Of a DNA stretch of 64,000 nucleotides, positions 1-9,459 are shown piece by piece; position 1 is the first letter of the stretch, and each line of letters opens with the position of its first letter. This stretch comes from Eucalyptus grandis (Eukaryota; Streptophyta; Magnoliopsida; Myrtales; Myrtaceae): the NCBI RefSeq assembly GCF_016545825.1, contig NC_052612.1:6634001-6698000 (forward strand). The letters are read 5' to 3'. Below the pieces are notes generated by a model. It searched no databases. It was not told the DNA's origin and worked only from the letters and a program-made list of their open reading frames with translations. Both the position numbers and the translations under genes were made by a program.

Positions 1-241
1 TGCCTGGATGCTTCCCCATCATTCTCTAGCATTGGTACTTTTACTGTTGACTCTGTTTCATGAAAGAATGATGAATCAATGTTTTGATCACAGCGTCAAG
101 GTCCAAATTTTAACCACTTTTCAAAATCTATACTTGCTCTTCCTAAATATCTTATTAGAATTATTGGACGAATCCAAATTCGATATGTCAATTAAAGCTA
201 TTTGATCTACCTGAGACTATAAGTACAGGGGGATGTATTGA
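1..241. other. Flank of the receptor-kinase unit (duplicated)
   Basis: No gene is seen. The stretch matches 25740-26010 and, less well, 32025-32450 in the same order relative to the kinase remnant. It is therefore the 3' flank of an amplified unit rather than unique DNA. Confidence 0.6.
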
Positions 242-1968
242 TTAGATTTGATCATGTAGCTTACCAGGAACCATGTAGCCATAAGATCTAGCCACTGGGG
301 TCCAATTTGATGAATCCGAATTCAAGAGTCTCACCATCCCAAAAACCGAAAGCCGAGGCTCGAAGTCCAGTTCCAGCAAGGTGTTGTTCAACGTAATGTC
401 CCAATGGACAATAGGCGGCGAGCAATCGTGATGCAAGCAAGCGATTGCGTGAGCCACGCATTGAACAATCTTCACTCTCTTGACACATTCCAGTTCAACT
501 GATCCTCTTCCTCCATGCAAGACCTTCGCCAAAGTTCAGAAAACATTGGGTGATGTCCCTGCGGTCAACCACCACTTTTTTGATAGTGACGATGTGGCCG
601 CTGGCCTATTCGGCCTTGTAAACGCTCCTGAATCCGCCTTTTCCGATGCAATACTCTTCGCTGAAGTCGTTGGTGGCCTTGGCAATATGGTCGAATGCAA
701 TTTCACATACTCCATGAGACTTCTTATCTCTTCATCGAGATGCTTGTTTCACGGCCGAAGCACCAAAATCAGAGCAATAAGAGTCACGAGAAGTAGTAAG
801 CAGCAAACACAACAATCACATTAATCAGAACCTTTCTCCGATGGTCAGTCGATTTACTGCTTGACCCACATGGAGACATTCTATTGCGTTTCCACACAAG
901 CCCGGATTTGCAATAAAAGCACTTCCTAGTTATTGTTGGAAGAGGCGACCACCAAGAACTGCGCTTGTCAGCTTGTTGTACAAGAAGCCTATGAAGCTTA
1001 AACTGCTCACGCTAGTGAGAGCAGCTGGGATTGTACCCGACAAATTGTTATGCAAAACATTGAGATTTTCCAGTTCAGTGAGCTTTGCTAAATTGGAAGA
1101 AATTGATCCTGCTAGTGAATTGTGGCTCAGGTCTAGGTGGTTCCGTAGCGTGAATGAGTTCCCCAGCTCTGGCGACATGACACCCAACAGACTGTTGTTG
1201 CTCAAGTTCAAGCTCAGTAAATTCTCACAATTTGCTAGCTCTTTTGGTATGCTACCACTCAATGCCTTCTCCCCGAAAAACAAGATAATCTAGCTTCGAT
1301 AAGTTTTCTAACGAGGTGGTAATATCTCCGACCAAATGGTTGTTGCTCAAGTTCAGCCTTATCAACTCCCCTAGATTTCCCATCTCGTCGAGAATTTTCC
1401 TGGTCAGTTCATTGCCGTAGGAAGTCAGAACATGCAACTGAGACAATTTCCTGAGCTCCGACGAGATGCGGCTGGCAATTTTGTTACCATCTATCAGCAA
1501 ATTCGTGAGATTCATACACTCTCCCCATTCTGCAGAGAGATTCCCGACAAATCGGCTGTTGCTGAGGCTTATAAAGTCCAGATTCGGTCTGAACGAACTC
1601 ATGATATCTGTAGTGAACTGATTGCTGTTCAGACGGACTCTCGTTAGCCCCGGAAAATTCCTCAAGCAGTCAGGCGGCAGCTCAGTGAAGTTATTCCCAT
1701 CGACCGTGAGATATCCAAGAGCAAAGTCGCTGCATATATCTTGCAGCATTTCTCCGATGAAGCTGTTGTTCGAAAAGGTAACGATCCCCAGAGAAGGGCT
1801 GTACTTGCCGAAATCACGTGTTATGCCTCCCGAGAAATTGTTCTTGAACAAAGAGATGGACCGTAAGTTAGCAAGGCAAGAGATGGTCTCACAAGAAAAT
1901 ATCGTGTACACAAGTGATGCTACGTCATGGAGCTTTTCCTTCCCATGCCTAGATCTCCTCTTCTTCAA
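242..1968 (-). pseudogene. LRR receptor-like kinase pseudogene (MIK2-type), copy 1
   Basis: On the minus strand, 1968 to about 930 encodes plant extracellular LRRs with repeated LxxLxLxxN cores, in two frames that break near 1260. Then come a degenerate juxtamembrane stretch (about 700-850), a glycine-loop region (about 600-700) and a C-lobe piece (242-532). The order and wording match MDIS1-interacting receptor kinase 2-like proteins (LRR subfamily XII/XI type). Lesions: a TAG stop just after the VYKAE of the N-lobe, loss of the middle of the N-lobe, a frameshift into the C-lobe, catalytic HRD read as HWD and DFG read as VFG. The 5' end is not a signal peptide but runs straight into a PR-10 fragment. 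It cannot encode an active kinase. Family assignment is firm; exact subfamily is from memory of family members. Confidence 0.85.
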
Positions 1969-2470
1969 CTCAGCTTATAAGGCTTTGAAGTTTTGCCTTC
2001 TTGCTGTTGTCCTTGCTCGTCATCCTGCAGACCGACCCTCCATCGCTGGTGGCCTCAAACTTGACCTCGTAATCGATTCAACTGGAGCTTGTCACCCAGC
2101 GCTTATAAGGCTTTGGTCCCTCTAACCTCGATCATCGGTTGTTCCTACACATGAAGTTCTCCTTGTCGAGCTTGTCGATCTGGTGCTTCACATATTTGGA
2201 AGGACTAGCTGCAATTACATTATGAAACTCCCTGCTCGATGAGTGTTGAGTGTACATACCTTCGGTGAAATTTAACTTGCTCAATGCTCCCGGCTCCACT
2301 GTCACCTTGCACCGGCTCCACCGTCGCCTTGCGCCAGCTCCGCACGCTCTTTATGAACTGAGGCAGGAACTTCGGGATCAGGGTATTTGACTCGACAATC
2401 AAGGCCTTGAGAATGCGAGCCAGAGCAATCGGGCATGTGAGCTCGTGTGAAGCTGGTTGCACCCATGGCT
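1969..2470 (-). pseudogene. Truncated PR-10/Bet v 1-like gene fused to LRR copy 1
   Basis: On the minus strand exon 1 starts at the ATG near 2465 (MGATSFT). It carries the family's P-A-x-x-F-K-A and LIPK-x-LPQ-x-IKSV segment (here with substitutions) and a glycine-rich loop. A 2-bp loss after codon 7 shifts the frame, and about 30 bp extra sits before the loop. The exon 2 start (KYVKHQIDKLDKENF) lies near 2150-2200 and is followed by stops. The sequence ends in the middle of exon 2, after the SKDNSKKA region, and is followed directly by the LRR part of the kinase pseudogene. The same junction occurs at 54055 and, interrupted by an LTR, near 20620/21240. Confidence 0.75.
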
Positions 2471-3819
2471 ATTGGCAATGAGAAAGAAATAACCCCAGAG
2501 AAGTTCGCGCTTCTGAGTCCTGTCAATGCCTCCTAATTATGGTTGGAATTATGTCAATAGGTAGGGTTGGTTTGGCAAGAGTCACGCTCGAGGAAAATAG
2601 GAGAGTCAAGGATTTGCAGCCTAAAGGAATGGAAAAGAGGAAATTGAGGTGGTCTCTTTTGTTCTTTTGGTCATGAAAACGATTTCGGTCCCTTTCAGAT
2701 TCATGTTGAAATGTCAAAGTTTATGTTCCAAAAGATGAACATTCTAGTGCTCACATGGGCGGCCATCCCTTTGAAATGATTGTTGTGGAGTTCGATCTAA
2801 CAATTTGCTGATTAGATATTATAACGAAATGTCATTGTTCGAAGAAAAATGTATTAATCAAATTTTATCTCGTTTAATATGTAGCAAATGAGAATACTTT
2901 ATTAGTTGTGATATCACGTTAACTTGTCGCGCAATATAAACATCACATAATATATTTCTTCATTTGTAGTGCCCTAATGTCACGGTGGATCTGATTCAAA
3001 TGTATGAAGCAAGGCCTTTTGAAATCATTTTCATGGGTTGATTCAAACTTCACTAGCACCGACAGTTTGACTCGGTCAAAATTGGGTCAGCAATTGGGGT
3101 GTCCCAAGATCAGCTCGTCGTCTAAGTTTAGGGGGAGGTGGAGGCTGCTGCTTTTCTGTTATATTTTGCTTCTCTTTTTCTTTTTTATCATTATCAGTGT
3201 TGAAGCATTTGATCTCTAATCCAATGTCCCCATCAAAGATGTCCCCATCAAAGAGATAAGATAGGATTCGCTTAAATAGAATTTCAAATAGCCCAAGCGT
3301 TACAATAAGATAAGTCCAAACCCTAAACACACTGACTTTATTTTTTGATAGCTTTCTTGACATATAATAAGATTGTACTTTTCATTAATGATCACACGCA
3401 TAACAATTTCCGAAAGATTCTACCACATCGATAGTTTTAAATGTTAATCCAAATTCGAAATATAAGTTTGGATTTATTCATTTATTACTCATGAATTCTG
3501 TTCTTTTATGGAATTTATTGAAAATTAGAGAATCTCATGATACCAACAAAATATCAAGCTTATTCAACTTTTATTCCCTTGATACGCTATTTATGTAGCA
3601 CAATTTACAAAATTCCACAAAAACCACTTCACCAGGTTCCTGCCACACCTTTCATTCTCTTATTCTCAGCAAAAAGAAGAACAGCTACGCTCACCAGCCC
3701 CACAAGCTTTACTCCAAACACAGAGTGACCCAAACTCTTCTTCTCTCCTTGTGAATTTAGCACAACCAGACATATTTCACACAGTACAGTGAACAATCCA
3801 AGATAGCGATGAGATCTAC
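2471..3819. other. Intergenic block, near-copy of 54501-55847
   Basis: No coding sequence is convincing. Nearly every line can be aligned by eye with 54501-55847, including the short direct repeat tgtccccatcaaaga around 3225-3255. The last 400 bases are the 3' flank of the PR-10 gene and recur before the PR-10 copies at 22.2, 27.5, 52.3 and 55.8 kb. Confidence 0.7.
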
Positions 3820-4607
3820 TCAATAGGCATCAGGGTTTGCCAAGAGATGAGCCTCGATGGCCTTGAACATCTCGGACCCCTTCTCTTTCCCGGCCTTGAT
3901 CTTCTCCTCAGTGATCTCCACCTCGCCGATGGTGAAGTACTTGCTCGTGTTCTTGCACACCGAGCCTCCCTCGGGCGATGCGGTGATCTTCACCTCGTTG
4001 CTGATCTTCTCGAAGGTGGTGCCCAGCACGTCGCCCTCGATGATTGAGTAGCAGTAGGTGAGGTTCTCCTTGTCCAGGGACTCGACCTTTTGCTTCATTG
4101 TCTTGTAGTGACTGCCTATCAAAGTAAGAAAAAATAATATTCACGTTTAGAATTCGCCGGTTTCAACATCACGAGCAACGATCTTGATGGTGTCGATCAG
4201 GCCATTTAGGTTGTTCCAACTGCAATCTGATACAATTGACTTAGTAGACATGGCCTGATTTCCCTCGATTGGAGTCAAGTCACGTGATCACTTGTGTAAA
4301 TCAATGGTTAGAAACATCTTTAATTAATCAAGTTACATATCTATCTTTTTTAATGTTCATTATGATGTTCCATAAGGTTGAAACAGCCTTGATCCAGAGC
4401 GATCCTAACATGGACGGACTAACCTTCGCCAAAAGTGATCAACTTGACGGTCCCGGGACCTCCGTTGCCCTCGAGGACTTCGACGCTCTTGATGGCTTGC
4501 GGGAGCACCTTGGGGATGAGGTTATCGGCATCGAGGACAGCGGCCTTGAACATCTTGGCCGGAGGGATTGGGGTCGTGACCTCGGAGTCGTAACTGACAA
4601 CACCGAT
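3820..4607 (-). pseudogene. PR-10/Bet v 1-like gene, complete except for its start codon
   Basis: Two exons, 4424-4607 and 3820-4115, with a 308-bp intron having GT and AG ends. The intron is phase 1 after codon 61, the usual place for this family. The joined frame is 160 codons including TGA, so 159 residues, the normal PR-10 length. It has the P-P-A-K-M-F-K-A segment, the glycine-rich loop GNGGPGT near residues 46-52, the EGD-x-LG segment and the C-terminal helix ending [10 protein letters not shown]-10 proteins are small cytosolic proteins with a hydrophobic ligand cavity, often induced by stress or pathogens. The codon where every paralogue has ATG (ATG GGT GT.) reads ATC here. No other upstream ATG in frame is close, and the next Met is about residue 18, inside the first helix. 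It is either a recent pseudogene or uses a non-AUG start. A TATA motif lies about 115 bp upstream. Confidence 0.8.
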
Positions 4608-4701
4608 GATTTGGATCCGAATGGAGTTGCCGAAATAAAGAAGAGGGTGATCAGGAAAGGCTGATTAGCAGTGATGAAGTCGGTCTCTAGGACTTGGTAG
4701 T

Positions 4702-4905
4702 GATGAACCAAAGCTGACATATATAGAGAGACCGAGTTTGAAGGGTTCTCGTTATTGGATATTTTCTTCAAGTGCGTTAGTTTGGTACAAAATAGAGAAG
4801 AGGATGAACCGAAGCTGACATATATAGAGAGACCGAGTCTGAAGGGTTCTCATCATTGGATATTTTCTTCAAGTGTGTTCGTTTGTACAAAATAAATAAT
4901 TAAAT
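4702..4905 (-). promoter_or_regulatory. Tandemly duplicated core promoter of the PR-10 gene
   Basis: A unit of about 101 bp is present twice (4702-4802 and 4803-about 4905). Each copy contains a TATATA motif next to gagagaccgag on the minus strand, around 4719-4725 and 4820-4826. The first copy is at the expected distance for the PR-10 gene at 3820-4607. Similar TATA blocks precede the PR-10 exon 1 copies at 6.9, 23.2 and 28.3 kb, but only here is the block doubled. Confidence 0.65.
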
Positions 4906-6120
4906 AACTATTTGTATCATTTGGTATAATTATTTGATGAGAAATTTTTGCATTATTGACAGTAATTTATATCTAAATATTTCTGTGAATGATGAAAATA
5001 TATTTTATTCATTCCTTTTATAAGTTATATGAAAAAAAATATTTTTTTACAAAACAAACGAAGCTTAATAAAAAAAATCTTAATCAGTCTGTGGGTTGTT
5101 CAATCATGACATGGACTTTGTTCATAAAATAAAATTTGTCTATATGATAATGGAATATTAGTCAGAGAAGGCACCATCCTAGAATGATACCAAACGTTCT
5201 TCCATTTCCCTTTCATGTATAGACTTGACTTTTGATCCAGGAGCATTTGCTCAGCAAACTCTCTTGGCTGAGCTTCACTGATTTCTTACATAGTGTTACT
5301 ATCATAGAAAATATCAAGCCCTTAGCTGCATAGGTCGCGATCCACCCAGATCTCATCCTACTTCTTTTCAATCCGTTCGCAAAAGTAGCAATCTTTAAGG
5401 TTGGTAGAGGCCTCGGGAAGAATTATCATCAATTTCATACTCATAAATAATATTCGCTTAACTCTGTGCAGTAGAAAAACTCGAAAAATCGAGGCACAAT
5501 TTTTCCTGCTGGGTGATCTCGGTGCTTCATGTTTCTGTTGAGCTTCCATCGATAAGAAAAAGTACAGATTGATCTCAATGTTGCACTAATCCAATTTAGC
5601 AGAAAAAAATGGGAAAGGTAGTTTGGTAATTACAAGGCTTTGTTACTTTTAGTCAACAAAGGCTGCTCTGAAAATCAAGATGGACGTCTATAGATTTTGA
5701 ATTTTTCTACTTGCTTTCATGTGTCTAGTCCTTTTAAATAATATTATTGCGAACCATTTTCTGCTAATTGTCTGGTGGAAGTGTGGTGGATCAAGCGAGA
5801 TTGGCTCACGGGTCACTTGCTCATTAAACATTTTTTAATTTTCCTTTTTATCTAACGGTATAGCGACGTAGATTTTTAGAAATGCTTTATTCGTATTTAA
5901 TTTTCTTCTTTTGTCTAGTTCATCTTGTCGTAGTCACGGACCATGTGAACGTATAGGAGAATGTCCATGGGTGTTAGATCAGATTAATTAATAAATTTCA
6001 TCGCATTGAGACAAAATTGATTAAACTTGTCAATCATCTCACTGCGACGGAAGATTCGGAAAATATTAATGCATAACAACAGCATATGTTTTGGGAGAAA
6101 AGTATTGGAGAGGGGCATGG
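4906..6120. other. AT-rich intergenic DNA
   Basis: No reading frame with family resemblance and no clear terminal repeats are seen. Short W-box-like TTGAC motifs occur but are not informative alone. Confidence 0.5.
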
Positions 6121-6298
6121 ATGCATTGCTGAAGTTATTTAATGAGCATGTCGTATGTACTAAATTAATCTAAATAGCTAAATTTGATGGAATTCATATG
6201 AAACCTAAATGGAACATATAGAAATTAAAAGCTGAATTTTGCTTTATATAAATACGACGCTAACTCATTCTCAAGTCTTTGTCAAAATCGTGTTGTAT
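6121..6298 (+). repeat. Single monomer of the TATA-bearing satellite
   Basis: The stretch contains the hallmark order of the arrays at 23.5 and 28.5 kb: ctaaattaatctaaat, a gatgg segment, aattaaaa, tataaatacgacgcta and gtcaaaatcgtgttgtatg. It stops abruptly where receptor-kinase sequence begins near 6299. Confidence 0.6.
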
Positions 6299-6617
6299 GC
6301 AATTGAATGTGAACCTCCCTTCCCTTTCACATATGATCGACTCAAATTTCTCGTACTTCATCGACTTCCTTGTTTCGCTGTTGAAGCACCAAAATCACAG
6401 CAATTGAAGTCACCAAAAGTAGCTCGCATCAATAAGGACCTTTTCCCTATGGTCGGTTGATTTACTGTTCATCCCACCCCATAAGGAGATAACCTCGTCA
6501 CATTTTCACACAAGCCTGGATTTGCGATAAAAGCGCTTTTTGGTGCTTGTTGGAAGAGGTGACCACTAGGAACCGCACCTGTCAGCTCGTTGTACAATAA
6601 GTCTACGGAGCTTAAAC
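6299..6617 (-). pseudogene. LRR receptor-kinase fragment (juxtamembrane plus last LRR)
   Basis: On the minus strand, 6617 to 6480 matches the LRR C-cap and post-LRR region of copy 1 (compare 880-1000). The interval 6300-6450 matches the juxtamembrane region and start of the kinase. Both ends are joined to unrelated DNA: a PR-10 intron on the high side and satellite on the low side. It is a recombination product and not a gene. Confidence 0.65.
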
Positions 6618-6902
6618 AAGTTATATGTCCATTTTTTTCAATGTTCATTATAATGTTCCATAAGGTTAAAACCGCCTTGATCGAGAGCGATCCTAAGTTC
6701 CTAATATGGATGGACTAACCTTTGCCGAAAGTGATCAAATTGGTGGTCCCGGGACCTTCATCGCCCTCGAGGACTTCGACGCTCTTGATGGCTTGTAGGA
6801 GGACCCTAGGGATGAGGTTATCGGCGTCGAGGACAGCGGCCTTGAACATCTTGGCCGGAGGGATCTGGACGTTATCGCAGAGTCGTAAGTGATGACACCC
6901 AT
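6618..6902 (-). pseudogene. Orphan PR-10/Bet v 1-like exon 1
   Basis: Exon 1 runs 6902 to 6720 with a good GT donor and about 100 bp of intron. It has MGVITYDS, then the P-P-A-K-M-F-K-A and LIP-x-VL segment and the glycine loop. It is 183 nt long, one less than the 184 nt of intact copies, and the missing base (near 6870) shifts the frame. No exon 2 follows: the intron runs into receptor-kinase sequence at 6617. Confidence 0.75.
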
Positions 6903-7073
6903 GATTGGATCCAGGAGAAGCGAGAAGGGGTGATGATCGGGAAAAGGCGAGTAGCAATGATGAAGTCGGTCTCTAGGACTTGGGAATGAAGAGAACAGGC
7001 TGAACCGAAACTGATATATATAGAGAGAGAGACTAAGTGTGAAGGGCTTTGATCAGTGAATATCTTGCGAAAC

Positions 7074-7370
7074 AAACAAAGCTTAAGGCTCGACGCCATG
7101 GGAAGCTCGCTCACTCATCTCTGAAGCTGCGGCACTCATCCCTTGCTTCTCTAGGTTACGCATACTGTTCTGCAGGAGGGAAGCGAATAGAGTAGCCTTT
7201 GGGCTGCACGGGCCCATGAACACCGAAGTCTAGCCCATAATTGGATCTTTTCTCCTCCACCGCTCCTGTTGGATTTGCTTTGTACTGACATTATGCCCTA
7301 TGGTGGCACTTTTGGTTGATATCAATCTACGATCCTCTGTTTTCGTCAAAAAAAAAAAACAAAGCTTAAG
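7074..7370 (+). mobile_element. Retroposon insertion with poly-A and 14-bp target-site duplication
   Basis: The sequence aaacaaagcttaag occurs at 7074-7087 and again at 7357-7370. Between the copies lie about 260 bp ending in tttcgtc and an A tract. Poly-A and a long target-site duplication are the signature of LINE-mediated integration. The related promoter flank at 5045-5070 has the uninterrupted site. The body could be a 5'-truncated L1 tail or a processed transcript; no protein is recognised. Confidence 0.8.
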
Positions 7371-8182
7371 AAAATAAAAATTATTCGTGGATTATTCAGA
7401 TTATGACATGCCCCTTGTTCCTAATATAAAAATGTCTATATGATGATAGAACAAAGCATTGGACGATAATATTGGGGAGAACCGGGCAACAATTTACTAA
7501 TAACGAAACACAATTTAGCATCAATTTCTCCTTTAAAACTAAACCAACCGAAATCAACTCAACCTATGTAATACCAAAATGACAATAAGATAGAGCCAAC
7601 AATGACACTAAGGTTTTAACATGGAAACCAATACAGAAAAAATCACATACCCTACTCACTAATAGTAATAGGATACAAAAAGTGTTATTTTCTAATCACA
7701 CATTAGAGACTCAACATCAATAATATAACCATATTTCCTCACTCCAAAGATAGATTAACATAAACGGAGCAAGAAAACCCTAATCGGTTGGAGAATCTGA
7801 AGGGGGTTCTTATCGAACGAAATCAATCAATTTGTAGTCCTTGATTTTACAAAACAACATTCAAATTTGAGCAAATTCCATCGGTATCTTGCGGTCCAAT
7901 CGGGACCGAAAAGATTGTGCCCTTTCTTTCGGAACGCTAAGAAAGAAGAGCCCAGGACACAGACAACAATTACCCACTCACTAAGTTCCAAAAAGCATAG
8001 ACGAGCGAAATGCCTCACGAATTAACCTAAGAGCAACATAAACACGCCGAGATAGAAAACGGTAGAAGCCGACGCCCCAAATTGCAAACTTCTTCAACCC
8101 CAAAAAAAATAAAAATTTGCAAACTTCGAGCTACAAAATGGCGATTAAGCACGGAGGGCCGGAGAGGGGGTGGAGGGAGCAC
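7371..8182. other. Intergenic or former FAS2 intron
   Basis: No further coding exon is seen. Sequence just below 8183 reads as a continuation of FAS2 intron 1 on the minus strand, but the second FAS2 exon is absent. Confidence 0.4.
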
Positions 8183-8293
8183 CTTGATGTCGAAATCGAC
8201 GCCGGCGGTGGCGAGGAGGGGAGAGGGGTGGAAATCTAGGGTTAGGACAGGTTTGGTCTCGTGCCAATTCATCTGGACCGTGCCTCCCTTCAT
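8183..8293 (-). pseudogene. FAS2: Orphan first exon of FAS2 (CAF-1 subunit)
   Basis: The exon starts at the ATG at 8293 and encodes 37 residues, from [10 protein letters not shown] through [11 protein letters not shown] to a GT donor. This is the start of the first WD40 blade of FASCIATA2, the p60-type subunit of chromatin assembly factor 1, which deposits H3-H4 behind replication forks in the nucleus. None of the many later WD40 exons occurs in the window, and the downstream side holds PR-10 debris, so it is a captured or left-over 5' end. Upstream, 8300-8390 looks like its 5' UTR. Confidence 0.75.
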
Positions 8294-8395
8294 ATCTCCT
8301 CCGCCCGCTCTGCCGCTTCCTTCCTTCCCCCTCTCTCTCTGAAATCGAAGCCTTCTTCCTTCATTTCTAAGCGAACGAAATCGATCAATTCGTGG

Positions 8396-8449
8396 AATTC
8401 GTGAGATTCGTGCGCTCTCCCCATTCCGCGGAGAGATTCCCGACAAATA
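8396..8449 (-). other. 54-bp snippet of LRR receptor kinase
   Basis: The snippet matches the LRR of copy 1 at about 1500-1555 (aattcgtgagattc, ctctccccattc, gagagattcccgacaaat). It sits beside the FAS2 5' end with no other LRR sequence around it. Confidence 0.6.
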
Positions 8450-8753
8450 GAGATTAGACTGTAGGCTTGTCCATCGTCGTTTCAGTAAAGCGAGTGTAAT
8501 GCCAAAAAAGGGAAATAAGGACGACACAATTGGCTCTGACATTGAATTGACAGTTTATTCCTGGCCTCCTACGTGAGCATATCACGTGGCCCACCCATCA
8601 TGGCTCAAATTCATGAAAACAAACTAATAAGAAAAAGATCCAAAACAGACTCCACCACCATCCTCTCGGAAATCCAATCAAAAAAAGGAAAAGATAAAAA
8701 AGGCAATCATCCCAGACAAAACAAGCATGGCATTCGCCACACGCTGCTAAAAA

Positions 8754-9345
8754 TTAACCACACACAGACTCACAAGTCTCAGGGTTCGCGAGGCAAGCCT
8801 CGATGGCCCCAAACATAGTGAAAGCCTTCTCTCTCACAGCCTTGATCTTCTCCTCGGTGTTGTCCACGTTGCCCCTGGCGAAGTATTTGCTAGCGTTCAT
8901 GCACACCGAACCTCCCTCCGGTGATGCACTGATCTTCAGCTCGTAGCTAGTGTTCTCCAAGGTGTTGGCCAGCATGTTGCTCTCGATGATTGAATTGGAG
9001 TAGGAGTAGCTCCCATTGTCCAGGACCTCGAGCTTGTGCTTCACTACCTTGTTCCGATGGCCTATAGAAAACGCAAGTCACATTTGAGACGCCACCGGTT
9101 TCGAAAATCGCAAGCACTGCTTTGAAACACCATTGACTCACGACATCGCCATGTTAATGGTCAGGAACATTTGAATTAACCAAGTAAATTTACTAACGTT
9201 CGCTGCCAGTGGTCTCCTCAACAAGCTCGGCACTCTTGAGGAAAGGGAAGAAGACTCTGGAGATGAGGTTTAAGGCCCTAACGATGGCCTCGAACGCCTG
9301 GGCTAGGAGGATGGAGGACTTGATCTCAGTCCTGAAGTATTCCAT
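8754..9345 (-). CDS. Divergent PR-10/Bet v 1-like protein, two exons, intact frame
   Basis: Exon 1 is 9198-9345 (ATG at 9345) and exon 2 is 8754-9061. The 136-bp intron has GT-AG ends and the family's phase 1. The joined frame is 152 codons with stop, 151 residues. It keeps the A-x-x-F-E-A helix, the NKVVKHKLEVLD strand, the ASPEGGSVC segment and the C-terminal helix. It lacks about ten residues where other copies have the glycine-rich loop (exon 1 is 148 nt against 184), and ends in an unusual Cys-containing tail (ETCESVCG). A TATAAATA motif lies at 9447-9455. It is the only PR-10 copy here with ATG, splice sites and open frame all intact. Loss of the loop that lines the ligand entrance makes its binding function doubtful; no function is inferred beyond the family. 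Confidence 0.7.
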
Positions 9346-9446
9346 GATTCTCTGTCCGAAAAAAATCTGCTAAAAGCTGAAAGGGAATGATGAGAATTGC
9401 GAGTAGGAGTGAAGTCTTGATCTAAAATTTCGGAGCGCAGTTCCAT

Positions 9447-9455
9447 ATATTTATA
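9447..9455 (-). promoter_or_regulatory. TATA box of the divergent PR-10 gene
   Basis: The minus strand reads TATAAATAT about 105 bp before the ATG at 9345, consistent with a short 5' UTR. Confidence 0.5.
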
Positions 9456-9459
9456 GATA

